DNA of 64,000 nucleotides from Nymphaea colorata (GCF_008831285.2 NC_045148.1:11638183-11702182); one strand, 5' to 3'; counted from the stretch's first letter, positions 11,911 through 25,232 are shown. The notes: generated by a model not told the origin, from the letters alone. Numbers and translations are program-made.

Positions 11911-14900
11911 ATGGAGTGGAGATGCAATAACTGCAGGAGGAAGAAGCGGCACTTCTTCAAAGTCTTAATCGGTGACTTCTCTGACGAACTGGTTTGCCCC
12001 CATACTCTCTCTCTCTCTCTCTCTCGCGTATGTCCTGTCTGAAATTTGTTTTCTTAGAGGTATGCTGGCGATTCCCTGTTATCTTTCTTGAAGTGGTTGC
12101 CTGGAATCTTTTGGTTATCTCAAGTTAGTGCTTGTTTTTTTGTCTTCGTGGTTCTCAACCATACGATGGGGAGACTCTAAAGCAATCTGTTTTATGTGGA
12201 ATGAAACTTCCCCCAGAATCATAATGTTCTCCGGCACCAAGTACGTCCGTAATTCAAGTGAGAAACCGATGTTTGCTTCTGATGTTATTCCTAAACTTTC
12301 ATATATTTTTTTTTATCACAATTGCACGAAAATGAAAATGTCGGTGTGCCATTCTTCACTGCCTTGCTTTGATGCCCTTAAAGCCTGTGACCATCATTAT
12401 TGATCGGAGGTCTGAGCCCTGTGTTCTTCCGAACTTGCTATAGTACAATAACATAGGCAAGGTTCCCTCTATGGGACATTGTATCCACGTTCTGTAACAT
12501 ATGACTGAAGCAGATGCATTGAATCAAACCCTTGTTTGGTGCATGTTGTCAGTATTCCTCGAAAATGAGGAATGCCGCTTTGCAACCTGTAAGCTTTCCT
12601 CTATTTCCTGAGAGATGGTTGGTTGGTAGATTCTTTTTCTACATGGAGCCACAGTAAAAAATCGATGTGCGCAAGATATGGGAAGGATTTTGCTCTTTGT
12701 TCTTTCTCCTAGATTTTTTTCCCTCGTCCTATTCGAGAAGTGCAATTCCTCTGGTGGAAAAAAATAGTTCTGCATTTGTTAAGATTACTACCCTTCTTGG
12801 CACAGTGTTTAAGGTTTGCATGTGATATAATGCAGCGGCTCCCGCCTGATTTTACGAAGCATATCCAAGTCAAAGAAGAATCTGGGAATGCTTCACTGAG
12901 AGTCTGTGGAGGTAGGACCTGGCAAGTTGAGCTGAGGAAGGTGGATAATCGCCTTGTATTCCGAAAGGGGTGGAGCAACTTTGTGGTCGGTAATGGCTTA
13001 AGGACAGGGGACTTTTTGGTTTTCAAACATGACAGAGTTTTGCATTTCATTGTGCGGGTTTTTGATGCAAGTGCATGTGAGAAAAGGCGGTTGCCTGCTG
13101 GTGACACTTGCAGAAATGCTGAAATGAGTAATGTGTCTATGTCAGAAGGATCTCTCGACTGTAGCTCCTTTAAGCACAGCAGAGGAAGAGTAACAGGGCC
13201 TCAGCAAGATGCATGGAATGCAGCATGCTCTTTTAAGACTAAGAATCCATGTTTCAGAAAGTATTTTACAGACAAAACGATGTGTTGTAGATCGTACTAT
13301 TTGGTAAGATTTAGCTTTCACCGTTCAAATTGATCTGTACTAATTGAAACCTGTGCATGGGTACTTTGTGTTTCTAACCCTGTTGGCTGTTGCTTATTGT
13401 GTTATTGGAAAGCTCAGTTATGTTACCTTGCAGGGGGTGACAAGAGTTCGCCTTTGAATGGTTGACATATTTTGGACAAGTCATGAAACTAATTGTCCTT
13501 TGATTCTGGCATGGTGTTTTTCCTTTAAGCTTGTCATCTTTAGGATACTACTTCCTATGTTGGCTTGATCCTTTGAAACATGCAATACCGTTTTCCATGT
13601 TTTTGATTGTAGCAAGTGCAAGTCTCATTTTTGAAACGTTTTGCTAGATAATTTGCTTCATAAATTTTCTGAACTAAATGAGTATCTTCAAGGTTTAGCT
13701 ACAGTATAAGCATTGAAAGTCTTGCACTTGCTGTTAGGCTGAAGTTGCTTCTCTAAATGCCTCACCTATCTTACTTTTTCATGTATTTCCTGATAATAAA
13801 AGTTTTATTGGCTCATTGCACGTTAGAGGTCCTCTATACTAGTAGTTATAATTCTTACAAATTTGGCTGTTCATTAACTCACAATTTTGTTGTATCAAAA
13901 CCTCTGACGGTTCAACACTGAATACATGAGCGGTGAGCCCATTTATTTTCAAGCAATTGTGTTCACGACGTTTCAAAGAACCTAGTTTTAAAGTAATGCC
14001 TTTGCGATTATTTCTGCAATGAACTAGATAAAACGTATAGCCACATTTACACCTCTGAACTGAAGCTAATTCACAAGGTTTTCAAGGGCTGTGTAATTGC
14101 ACGACATCATGAATCTGATTTGGTCTTGCAAACATCTGAATCTCAATTAAATGAAGTTACTAACTGAATTGACAAAGATATCTTCTGATAAACGAAACAT
14201 GTGTTAGAACTTGGAAGAATCACGTGACCACATTCCGAATTATATATTAATGTCCAGCAGCTCTGTTTTTTTGAATCAGCATAAACTGAAGGAAACTTTC
14301 CTTGGCACAGCAGCGCCAGTACTAAAATGAGGGGAGCATTGACCAATTTAGACCAAGTTCATATTCATGTTGGTTTTTTATTTCCAGGCGATTTTAGGTG
14401 TCTGCCCTATGAATTGGTTACAAGCTTCACCTCTTGCTTAGGAAACTGTTAATGGGTGTTTTACCCTGTTGTGGTTGAGCAGGACGAATCCTCTGTCATG
14501 TTTTAGGCATTTTTTGCTTTTAGCTATTTTCTGTCTGGCATGATAGAAAAGCTGATTCGTCTGTGACTTTATCTTTTTGGTTGTCTAGATGGATACTGAT
14601 TTAGCAAGATGTTTGGACTTTGGATATGGTAGCAAACACTTTCCGTGTTGCCCTTTTCCAGTTTTTTGTTACTGGTAAACTAGAAATTTGCCTTTCTCAC
14701 ATGCTCCCCGTCTCCTTCAAAATATCCACATGGGTGAACTTCTTTTGGTCATTTGTCTGAGCTTCTGATTCCTATATCTTCACTTTATTGATGATTATAT
14801 GGTAACTCGTTTCGTCTGTCCTATAGCTGAATGCCGTAGTCTCTTTTTTTTTCCTTCAGTTCGTTATTTGAAATACTTTTTCCCGTTATCTATGCATTTG

Positions 14901-15362
14901 AAGTTTCTATGCTGGAGGAGTTGCGACAGATTTCGGTTCAGACATCCATCTAAAATTGGAAATTTCCAATTAATTCTTTCTATCCTTGCAGCTTTAGCCA
15001 ATGCATGGAATACATACACTATATGTATGAGCTTGTGCAGGCTGTGAGAGCAACCATTGCCCTGATGTTATTTTTGTTTGTTCTTGCAGAACGTCCCTTC
15101 GGCCTTTGTAAGACAACATCTGGCATTTGAATCTTGTATGTTGACGCTTTTTGATCCAGAAGGTCGCTGTTACCCTGTTAGATACCTCAACACATCAGAA
15201 TCTGGTGGCATTGTTGGGTTCAGCTCAGGATGGAGGAAATTTGCTGTTGAAAATCACCTGAGGGAAGGAGATGCGTGCGTGTTTGAGTTCATCAAGGAGC
15301 CTATAGGATTCAAAGTACATATTTTTCGTGGTGATAAGGATGGCACTGAAGGCGAGAGATGA
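11911..15362 (+). CDS. REM-family B3 transcription factor (REM-A), 3 exons
   Basis: Predicted nuclear DNA-binding protein of the plant REM (Reproductive Meristem) B3 family, 273 residues. Exons: 11911-11991, 12836-13303, 15090-15362; all junctions are GT-AG and in phase 0. Exon 1 encodes a basic CxxC-like N-terminus and the first B3 strand (HFFKVLIGDF). B3 domain 1 covers about residues 14-107 (LPPDF, FRKGWSNFV, LRTGDFLVFKHD, VRVFD). B3 domain 2 covers about 156-263 (SFKTKNPCF, NVPSAFVRQHL, FSSGWRKFAVENHL, GDACVFEF, VHIFR). Unlike REM-B, the linker lacks the RRREVTKEER motif and is short. The start is the first ATG that opens the family's N-terminus. Introns are 844 and 1786 bp. It is collinear with REM-B and the broken REM-C, so it is a tandem paralogue. 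Target genes cannot be deduced. Confidence 0.88.
12007..12025. repeat. (CT)n microsatellite in REM-A intron 1
   Basis: A short run of CT dinucleotides just after the exon 1 donor. It is pyrimidine-rich intron sequence with no further role visible. Confidence 0.8.
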
Positions 15363-16749
15363 ACATCCAGAAGCAATTCTGATCGTCGAAAGTTTGGTCA
15401 CATAGACGAAAACACACTGCACTTGCTTTGTTTGTATAGTTAAGTTGCTTGTTCACATGTACTTCCTTTATGATTTGCCTGAATCTCCTCCATCTGCAAA
15501 AGGTTCTGTAACTCTGATCAGTTTAATCCAACTGGACCACTTCAGAGCTGACGCAACTCAATGTCAATTGTTGAAGTTGTTTCATGAATTGAGCCAGGAG
15601 AGAGAACACACACAGGGAGAGAAAGAGAGATTGTTTACAGTAAGAGAAAAATAGTAAGCTTGGGAATGAGGAAAAATCTAAAAAGGACTAAGAAAAGACA
15701 GAAATGGGAGTGCCGACTGGTATTAACGTAGCGAAATGATATTTCTATTTTGGTTGCCGTTTTGAAATTCTTGTGGATGTCCTTTTCTTCCACAGTTTAT
15801 CTAGTACTTGTTTCTGCATTTTGCCGTATCGCAAGATTTTCAACAATGCCTAGTTGAATAGTGCGGTTGAGCTCCACGTTAGTAAAATTGCCCAAGCAAG
15901 GCTGCAAAGGGGTCAGCATAGTGGGACGGCCTTTGGCTGTTGTGTGCGCAGCCGTGGCTCAAGTTCGGAACTTGTGTGGTTCTTGCTTATCTTTGATCAT
16001 GCCAAAGTTGGTGGTGTACAATCTATAAGCCTGACTGCTTCTCTCCATACTCATGATGGTTCAGTTCTGAATTTCCTATCCAATTCGTTCAGTTCTGAAA
16101 CTTTGAGTATTCAGATAAGACGGCTCGGGGGCAAGTAGCCTCTTCCAAAGCACGACCTGCTTGTTCTGCTCGCAACAATCCGATTAGTTCCCCATGAGAA
16201 AAAACATTAGAGATTGGATCTTCTAAAACCAACATTTTCTGATGTTGTTTACTATACAATAATCTCTATATGCTTATTATGAATCTATACGCCATGCAAG
16301 TTGTTGGAAGTGCTAGGTCCAGTTCGTTTCAGTTCGAAAAGACAAGGCTCTTTATAAGTATTTGCCGGCGATGCATATTACACCGCGCCTCATGGGTGGG
16401 ATGCGCGCCAGGCACAGCCCCCTCTTTTTATTTTTATTTTTATTTTCATAAAATTGTTTAACTAAGTCACTTGACGTCTAAACTAAAAAGGAAAAACCCA
16501 ATTCGAAGACCCCCTTGGAAGAATGGGTCTCCTAATCAATAACTCTAAATCCTCTCTGTTCAGACACGTTTTTGTTCCAGCCTATGTCGGTCATGCATTA
16601 AGGAATCCCTCGGTAATGGAGTACGAAACAGAAGGTGCGATGGAGGAAGCATATGAAAGCCCTAATCGGAAGGCATGCAGGTCGGAGGGGAACGAGTGGA
16701 GGGGAGTCCAACAAGGATGGCAAGGGATGAGCAGAGGTTAGACCAATAG
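15363..16749 (+). other. Downstream of REM-A; no gene recognised
   Basis: This holds the 3' flank of REM-A and AT-rich intergenic DNA. Short frames on both strands show no domain. A T-rich run (16425-16445) and scattered TGT words occur after the stop codon, but I could not choose a polyadenylation site. Confidence 0.5.
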
Positions 16750-16879
16750 GGATGGAGTGTGAGACGGAGGAGGCGGAGGTTAGCCACTACCGGATAATGT
16801 GTGCAGGTGATGGGGCACGCGAGGGAAATGGATGGAGGGGCTCTTGGGCGAAGGTGGTGGACATCCAAGGGAAGCCGTG

Positions 16880-17520
16880 CCTAGGTGAAATGGAGGAACC
16901 ACAAGTCAGCTTCAAGGGGAAAACCTTACTGTAAGACTCAATTCGAAGGCAGTGAAGTATTTGGAAAAGCCCTTCAAATTTGCTGCTATCGCTGGTCTTT
17001 TTGCGGGTGGTGGGAAACTGAGAACGGATTACAATTATGTTTTCTCTTCCTGGAGAAAGCAGTGGAGGAAGATAAAGAACCCACGATTCTCCATAGTGGG
17101 AAATGGAAGGTTTCTAATCAGAGTTGATATAGAAGCAGAGTTGGCAGAAGTGGTTCAGAGAAAGGCATGGAGAGTGGGCGGGCGCACTCTAATTACCAGC
17201 CGATGACAACCTGGTCAGGAGCTGAGAATTAATGCCGTGGAAATGGTTATGCTATGGATTCAGCTACCTTAGCTACTGATTAACCTATGGAATGAATACT
17301 GCTACAAGGGCAAAAGGAGGGCCCTACGAGGAGAATATGTGGAGAAAGATAGCTGCTCGGGCAAATAGGAGAAGGTTGGGTTTGCAAGGGTAAAGCTTGA
17401 AGTGTCGATCAACTTCCTCCCAGTGTCGTGGGTCTCTCTGGATTTAGGGGATGAATGACAGATCTCTCAGGAGGTTGTTTATGAATCAAGGATCTCTTTT
17501 GTATTGTCTGTTGGAGGTGC
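16880..17520 (+). pseudogene. DUF4283-type retroelement ORF fragment
   Basis: The frame at 16952-17206 reads LRTDYNYVFSSWRKQWR, FSIVGNGRFLIRVD and AWRVGGRTLITSR. This fits the plant DUF4283 domain (family pattern: RW...F.V..LG.G.FL..F.....A..VL...PW...G..L). After a stop, later frames give WIQLP..PINLWN-like and VGFARVKLEVSINF/QEVVYES words, which correspond to the part that normally precedes a zinc knuckle in these proteins. Such ORFs are usually ORF1 of plant LINEs or orphan relatives. Several stops and no zinc knuckle or RT nearby mark it as a decayed fragment. Confidence 0.6.
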
Positions 17521-20500
17521 TCGATGACCCCTCAACTTGGTGTGGAGGAAGTTGTGAGAAGAAGCTTGGTACATAGACAAAAACAGGCATGGTTTCTAGT
17601 TGTCAAGCTAGGTAAGGTGGTGCTTGATTTGTCTCGTACTTATTCACATAGCTGCATGTATGATTAGGTATCTGGCTGCCTGAATTTGCATAAAAATGTG
17701 TTTGAGTTGATACAGTTCAAGTTTCTAGATTAGCCAACCCCAATTATTCTCTCTCCAGTATATGAGAGAGAGACCCCCTTTCGGTATGAAAGAGAAATCT
17801 TTTGCCCAACATTTCGAAACCACCACTTCTAATGGGAAGTTAGTGGGGCGTTGTGACCCAACCAGAGTCAGGTGTTACAGAGAACACCAAACCAAACAGT
17901 TGAAATCAGAAAAATCCAGCAACAACGATGCCAGAATACACCAAAAAGACCATTCAAAGCCTAGAGAGGACACCCCAAAAAATGAAGATCCAAAAAAAGC
18001 ATACCCAGAGCAACACTAATAACCTAACCTCAGCAAGCTTAACCAATAGAAATACATAAAGGACACCCAAAAAATTAGCCAGATCAACCCCACAGCTTGA
18101 CCCAACACCCTGTAAATGTGTGTGTGTGTGAGAGAGAGGGGTAAGCTGTGGTTGGCCAATCTTGAACTTGAACCGTCAAGGGATGCATTCAAATGGTCTC
18201 TTTTTTGGTCGTTTTCCTTGCAGAAATCACTTGAGGATCATTTGTGCACTTCTGTCTCCTATGATGGTGCTATGGTGCTACTGATGTGGTTGTCTGCTTG
18301 TATGAGAAGAAGACTAGCAAACCACTATATGGTTTTCGTTTTTACAAAATTATAAGTTCCTGGATTATCTGTTAATTATTGATGGTATGTTGTATTTGTT
18401 GTTGTTGAATTATTTGTTCAATCATGTGGACTCAAGATGTGCATACATAATGTTTGTTTATTTTGTTTTGCTATAGGTACTGTGATACCTGTTAGAAATT
18501 AGGTTTCATTGATGTGCTGAGTAGTACAAATTCTAGAGGCAAATGAGATGCGCATGTCTACATTGTGAACTGCAACGTGTTTCTGATGTATATGCTAGCC
18601 TACTGGTAGATGGGCCGGCTTAGGAACCCTAACTACATCATCCGTGGGTTTGGAATAAAATGGGTTATACAGAGCTTGCTCGGCATAGAAACCCTAACTA
18701 CATCATCTCTGGGTTTGTAAGAAAATGGATGTTATGGAGCTCGAGAGTTGGCTGAGTCATTCTTCTTGGATTTCTAGATTATTTGGGGTCTTCCTTGTTT
18801 CTTGGGGGAAAAAGTTGAGAGGGAGGAAGGATGAAGGAAGGGAACAAGAGGAGTGTGGAGAAGCTGATATGGGATCAGGTGGTGAAGTGAAGCGCCAGGG
18901 CAAACTTAGATGGGGCTGTAATGGGCAGTTTGAACAGGAATCTTACCCGCCTCATTACCCATGTCCTCTTCTTCGCCATCACCTATCTCATCTATTTCCT
19001 CAACCTCGTTCTCACGGCCGAACTGTCATCCCCTTCCTTCTCCCGACAATGCCACCTGCGCAAATTTGTTCCTTTCTACTGCCACCACCACCTCCAATCC
19101 ATTGCTATCATCTAGGGGTTGCAGAATCAAACTACCATTTTCCAAGCCGCCATGGACTCTTGCCGAAGAAGGGAAGGGGGGATCTAAAGCACATTTTGTT
19201 TGGCAGTGCAGCTTCCCCAAGTTTGTGGGAAATGAGGAAGGAGCACATCAAGCTGTGGTGGAGGCCTGAGACAATGCGTAGCTACTTATCATTGTTCTTT
19301 AAAATAGAACATAACACTTTGAAAATGTAAAAGGTCTTTCATTTTCTATTTCCTTTTATGTGCTGGAGAAGTAATTTATCATAAGTGCATTACTTAACAG
19401 ATCGAATTTGGTAAGTTATTTCATAGTCAAATATGAACCCAAGTTCTATATCAGCCAATAGTTCGATAAATATCTTACTCAATTTTATGTAAATGACGGA
19501 TCTAAAGCTAGCCAGACTCGAATTCAGTTTAATGTGACGATACAGTTTGCGGTATAAATAAATTTGGATCTGTTTACATACGGATCGATGAAATTGAACG
19601 TGGTAAAGAATGGAACCAATCCAAATCTAGACCATTTACATTCCGAATTAGACAGACCTCTATACAAAGAAATATGAATGAAAATAAATCGAAACGTTCT
19701 TTTCACGCAGGCGTGCATGCGTACAATTGGTTGTTTGCTCACCGATTAATTCTATCCTTGATTAACTTTGAAAATTGAAACGATTGAATAACCAAAAATA
19801 CAACTTGATTTAGAAGGACCAAACTCAGAGAGAGATAACATTATTAGTTTGGAGGCCAAATGTTAAGTAATTGCAGCCAAAGTTTCAAGCTGATAATTTT
19901 TTTGGCTAGTATAATAATTGTTTGACGTGAAAAAAACTTTCAGAAAACTTTTGCCAACGGTTTATGATGTTACATAGACAAGGCAATGTTGTAAATATCG
20001 GTTACTGACTTTGATTAACAATACGTGTTGGTGATATGCTTCGTTTCTCATCGACTTTAAAAATGACTTAAAATGTTTTTAACGACTTTTTTTTTAAATA
20101 ACGTGTCTGTTTTATCCATACGATCCAATTTATGGGAGACATATTGGCTTTCATCTTGCACCAGCAAACTAATTAATAAGACGTGATGCAAATACAAGGA
20201 GCACAGAACGGATGTTTCATGTTAACGTGGAGTGTCCGTTCTGTTCGAGCAAACACAGTCCCCGGAACATTAGGAACAGAACGTCCTGCTCCTAGCATTT
20301 TGTAAAAGAAACATCAAACACCCTCTAATAAATGCTTTGATGAAGAAATTGACATTTTCATTCTAAAATGCATGAGTTTTGAACATCAAATGTTAGTGCC
20401 AAAGTAATCAAGGTTCCCTAAACACACATTTATATTTGTTTAATCTTGATTTTGCAATACATATTTTATCAAAGTTTCGTGCAATCAGCGCTGCCTCTGA

Positions 20501-21069
20501 CGTTAGAGTTCGGGGGCTTAAACATTTAATAAGCGTAAGAAGGATTTTAACATACATTAAATTTTGAAAACAAATCACCGTGGTAATCAAACACATTCAA
20601 ATACCGAAACGGGCTTCGTCCACCAAAGAAATAATTTTTTATTTCAACGCGTCTTGCTCGAACTGCGTTTTGTGTGTTAATTTTTATCTCCTGCTGTTTC
20701 TTAAAATGTAGATCTCATTACACAGTCGATTTTAGAAATAGTTTTGCAATTGACACTTTTTCGAAATTCCGTTAAGAGACGTATGAGGAATTCCGCTCTG
20801 TACTCTGTACGTAAAACCCGGGGCAGAGAAACTCCAAAAACCTCTCCCCTTTCGTGATCGATAAGACGGCGGCTGCGGCAGCCGAATCGTTTCGGAAGTC
20901 TGAGTAGCAGAGACCTCCTTGCGTTTGCGTTAAGGGCGAGTTCCTTCTCCTGCGGTAGCAACTCTGTGAGTCGTTCGCTAGAGAGTAAGACTGTGAGAGA
21001 GACTAAGAAAGAGTTGGTGCATTTCTTTTTACAGATTGTTGGCTCCTTCTTTTTGAAGAAAGAAAAAAC
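17521..21069. other. Intergenic between REM-A and REM-B
   Basis: No gene recognised. The DUF4283 tail fades out near 17.6 kb. A frame at 18725-19330 is proline/histidine-rich and without domain. From 19.4 kb the DNA is AT-rich. At 20185-20300 there is a block with several GGAACA/GTTCTG words that resembles 34190-34400 in style and might be a small non-autonomous element, but I could not define ends. The last 300 bases are the REM-B 5' flank. Confidence 0.4.
18618..18743 (+). repeat. Two-copy tandem repeat, about 63 bp unit
   Basis: Two imperfect copies share AACCCTAACTACATCATC, then TGGGTTTG and AAAATGG, with a period of about 63 bp. The shared AACCCTAA word resembles a plant telomere-type box, but only one occurs per unit. 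Confidence 0.75.
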
Positions 21070-24000
21070 ATGGTGACGAAAAGGTGCCGGACCGGTGACG
21101 GTCAGCCGGAATGTCGCAAGGCGGTGGGAATGTACTTCTTCAAAGTTCTTATAGGAGATTTCCACACGAAGCTTGTAATCTCCCCTTTCCTCTTCCTTAT
21201 CTTTTTTTTTTCTTTCTTTCTTTCTTTCTTTATGCACTATACTTCTCCGTTCTTCGTCTTCCCGTTTTTCTTGGTGAGTTTCTGCGCTTCGTTTTTCTAA
21301 TGATGGAAGAGGGTTTTCAAAGCATTCGTCTCATCATCGTTTTTATCAGGAAACCCTTTGTTTCTTTTTCTTTATGTTTTCTTTCCTAATAGGACCAGTC
21401 GTCGATGGTGTCCTTTTTCTTTCCTTCGAGTGGCTTTCTTTTTTGAGTGCTGATGAAAGTGGAAGACGAAGTGGTCTGCTTGGAGTGGTTTTGTGTGTTC
21501 TACTATACTGAAAGTTTGAGTCATGTACGTTGCAAAAGCTGCGAGGGGAACTGTTTAACCACGCCATTGCACCCCTGTCGCACCTTCACATGTGCTGGTG
21601 CAGATGTTGGCGCACTCCGACTCACCAAATCCTATCGCTTGTTATGTCAAGTGCGGTCGACTGCCCTTATATGCACATCATATTCATTTCGATTGGGTAT
21701 TATCAAATGAGTCAAGAACTCATGGAGTCATTAGCTTATTCATAAACAGTATGCTGATGTTCTGTCTTTTTCTGTTTACTATTTGTAGACTTTGTGTGTC
21801 GTTTTTGCTTTTGGTATAAAAAGTTCGCGCATCCCCACCCTTAGTTTCTTGCTTACTACGGAGAAGATAACATAGTTGCCAAGATTTACGTGGATGCAGG
21901 AGTCATGTGGATCAGATCTCCTTTATTCTCTCACGTTAGTTTTTTGCATTTATGTGTCTTTGTATTCTCTGCTTCATGTATCTTTATTTGTCCTTCTGAT
22001 TACTTTTGTAACTTACCACTATCGGCGCCACTCCTTTAAGATGCATGTACTCATAGAGAAATTGGATGACGGTGGTAGGACAGAGAATTGAAGTAAAATA
22101 CTGGACAGAGTGATACTTCTTTACGGACTTCTATTAAATCTTGAAACTGAGAACTCCATAGTTACTTCGTTGGATTTCCTCCTCACGTTCTTTATCTATG
22201 CATGCATAGGTAGGGATGGGATGTGACTAAACAAGCTGATTTTTTTTTATGGAAAAATGCTACTTCTTGTTGATTGAGTGAGTCAATTCACGTGAACAAC
22301 GCCCTGGTTATGTAAGAATTTTGTGGCATAGTTGATTTGGTTTTGTTATTTTAATATGGTTCTGTTGTCAGGTAGATTTAATAGATACAATATGAGGATA
22401 GCTTTTGTCCATAAAAACCTCTATGAACTTTAGGCAAGTTTTACAAATGACTGATGATCTTATATTGTTTGTTTCTTTTCTTCTTTCAGGTGAAAAATTT
22501 AAATAAAGTGATTTTTTTTTTATGCCAACCCTCTAATTGGATGTAGTAATGGCAGAGCGCTGTTGTGTTTGCAACTTTGCACAAGTGAAGTGCACTTCAT
22601 GTATTTTATGTACCATGAATATCAACTGGACTTTACTTTCTTTTTATTCTAAACTTCTTTTGATTCCTTCATGGACATTGTTCTGTCTTTATTTTTTGTA
22701 GTACATGCCTCCCGCTTTTGCAACATTAATCGAGGATGATGCTTCTGATGGTGCTGCTTTGAACACTTCAGTTGGTTGTTACCAGGATATAGAAGTTCTT
22801 AAAGACAGTTATAGCATGTTTTTTCACGATGGTTGGCGTGCATTTGTTGAGCATCATTCTTTACAAATCGGGGAGTTTCTTGTTTTCCGGTATGATGGTG
22901 ATATGCAGTTTGATGTTAAAATATTTGATAAAAGTGGATGTGAGAAAATTTGTTTCAAATCAGTTCAAATGGATGATAAGAAATCCATCCCGGGTAATCC
23001 AAAGAAGAGTGTTTCTCAATCGCATGGATATATGTGCGACCCTGAAGTATCAAGAAGTGAATGTGATAAGGAAGTTACTGAGGACAGTTGTCGAAGGTCA
23101 AGGGAAAAATGTAATTCTTCCAAGAATTCTGGAGTTAAGGTATAAGTTTAAAGTAATTGAAAGTTGTCAAACATTTGCTTCATCTATATTTGTAATTTGA
23201 AACTTGTAAGCATTTCCTTTTTTTTTCCCCAAATCTGGTACCCTGATTGATATTTGAAGAATGTGATTCTCTAGTTATTTGCATCAGAATTACGAAGTGA
23301 ATAATATTTGGCTATTTAATTATGTCCGTATCTATGACTTTTCGAATAACTGGGTCTTGACTTCTACAGAACATGACTACCTTGACTACTCTCTGGTTCT
23401 CTCTCTGCATTGGGTGCTACTCTTACTTTTTTTTTGTTTTAATCCATGTGGGGTCGTTTTAGTGAGTGCAGTATCTAAGAAAAACTGATTTGGCTTTTTT
23501 TCTGATAAGAAGTGTGGTTGTTATCTTAGGTTGTCTCTCCTTCTGATCATCCTGCATTCATGTCCACTTATCGATATGCTTCAAGACGGCGGGAAGTTAC
23601 CAAAGAAGAAAGGCTGCATGCTTTAGAAGAAGCTCACAACTTGAAACTAAATCGACCTCATTTTACAGTTACCATGTTTGAATCAAATGTCTACATGAGA
23701 TTTATGGTGGTAAGATTTCCCCTTAAATTTTGCATTTTGTGTTTAAATTGTCACGACTAACTGTAATGCATGAGGTATGACTGTTGTATGTAAATGACAT
23801 TTTTACATTCCAAGTGGTTTTTCCACCATTTTTTACTTTTTTCGTGACCAATTAATAAATGAAATTTTCACCATTGTTTTTCAGGTTTTATGGATATATC
23901 TCCTTTTTTTTGCTCCTTGTATAGCCAATTCTTGCACATAGTCAAAATGTCTTACTTTATATTGATTATTAATCTTTTCTAGTCATTTGTATGGATGGGC

Positions 24001-25232
24001 TGTCTTCTTGGGCATCATAAAGTTGCATTCCCTCATATGCCTTTTAAAATTCTTTGCAAACTCCAAACATCAAGTCTGACAACTTTGGGTGCCTGTAAAA
24101 CGAAGAATGTCACGATCACTTAATCTCGGATTAGTTTCATAAACCATTTTGGCTTCTAATACATCCATTGAAGTTTTCAGCAGTGAACATAACTTAATTC
24201 GTTATCTTCTTCTTTTTACTACTTAAGCAACTTGAAAGCTGGGGCTAGACAGACATTCCCCAGATTATGCCGAGTGGTGCACCTCCTTCAACTTGAAAGT
24301 CCCAAGCAGACTTCTTGATAAGGTGGATGGAGCTCTTTCTTGTCTTCAACTTGTATATTTCCTTGTTGTCATACTCTTTAATGAAATTGACTTACAGTTT
24401 TGTGTCTGTTTGCATATGCGCACCAGTCATCCCGGTCACACTTTTGATTCTTTTGCATGTAGTTGGTGCCCACAGATCTGTTTTTCAGGTTGTTCTACAG
24501 AATAAAATTATGGTATTGTGGATGTTGATGTCATACTTTTGTCTATATTAATTATTTGGAACTGTATCATGCTACATCAATCAATATGGCCATTAAAATT
24601 CGGTTTTTACCTTATTCCTGTTGAGCTAATCAACTTGACCTTAGTGTGTTTCATGCATGAATCTCTAGACCCTTTCGTAGTCCGTCAAGCCTTGAGATGC
24701 CTCAGAATTTACCTTGCCTCATAAACCTCTTTTACATTGTCTCATTATTAGTTTATGCATATGCAATTGCAGATATTCGTCAAGGAACTTCATCTTTTTT
24801 GTTTTAGATGTACATCAGAATTAACTTCTTGCTTCTTTTTCATGGTTTACCCTATATACTAAGGGTTATTTTGATTTCATTCCTATAAAGTGAGTTTTAT
24901 GTGACGCGTGCCAACAAATTTCTCCACAGAACATACCAAGGAGTTTTTTGCTCAAATGTCGCTTGAACAACAAAGTAACTCTTGGAAACTCAGATGGTAT
25001 GTCATGGCAAGTCAAATGTTGTTACCATGCAGATGGCCGTGCCAAATTTGTGCGTGGTTGGGGCCCGTTTTCACTTGCTAACAATTTGGAGGAGGGAGAT
25101 GTGTGTGTTTTTGAGTTAACTCACGGGCACTCTGCGATGAATGTACATATTTTTAGGGTGGTGAGTGAAATTACTGCACTCTTTCCATGCGAAAAGCTGC
25201 CCAAGAAATCATCCAAGCAGAAGAAAGGGTGA
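21070..25232 (+). CDS. REM-family B3 transcription factor (REM-B), 4 exons
   Basis: Predicted nuclear REM/B3 DNA-binding protein, 341 residues. Exons: 21070-21174, 22702-23139, 23530-23709, 24930-25232; all introns are GT-AG and all junctions are phase 0. B3 domain 1 is about residues 22-111 (YFFKVLIGDF, MPPAF, FHDGWRAFVEHH, IGEFLVFRYDGD, FDVKIFD). The linker carries the family hallmark SRRREVTKEERLHALEEA (about 197-215). B3 domain 2 is about 222-318 (PHFTVTMFESNVYM, NIPRSFLLK, FVRGWGPFSLANNL, GDVCVFEL, VHIF). The C-terminus is basic (KKSSKQKKG), possibly a nuclear localisation signal. The start ATG gives the expected short N-terminus before B3-1. Introns are 1527, 390 and 1220 bp. The exon plan matches REM-A except for the extra linker exon, so REM-A may have lost or skipped it. 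Confidence 0.88.
21200..21232. repeat. (TTTC)n microsatellite in REM-B intron 1
   Basis: A T-rich run followed by several TTTC units directly after the first exon. Intronic simple repeat. Confidence 0.75.

Noticed and set aside
18725-19330. 201-codon plus-strand frame
   Set aside because: No recognisable domain, proline/histidine-rich, three overlapping frames of similar length; not supported as a gene.
20185-20300. GGAACA/GTTCTG-rich block that resembles 34190-34400
   Set aside because: Might be a small inverted-repeat element, but no terminal inverted repeats or target duplications could be defined at either place.
20701-21237. 178-codon minus-strand frame overlapping REM-B exon 1
   Set aside because: It is antisense to a supported exon and its composition (KERKKERKKKDK) reflects the TTTC repeat; shadow frame.
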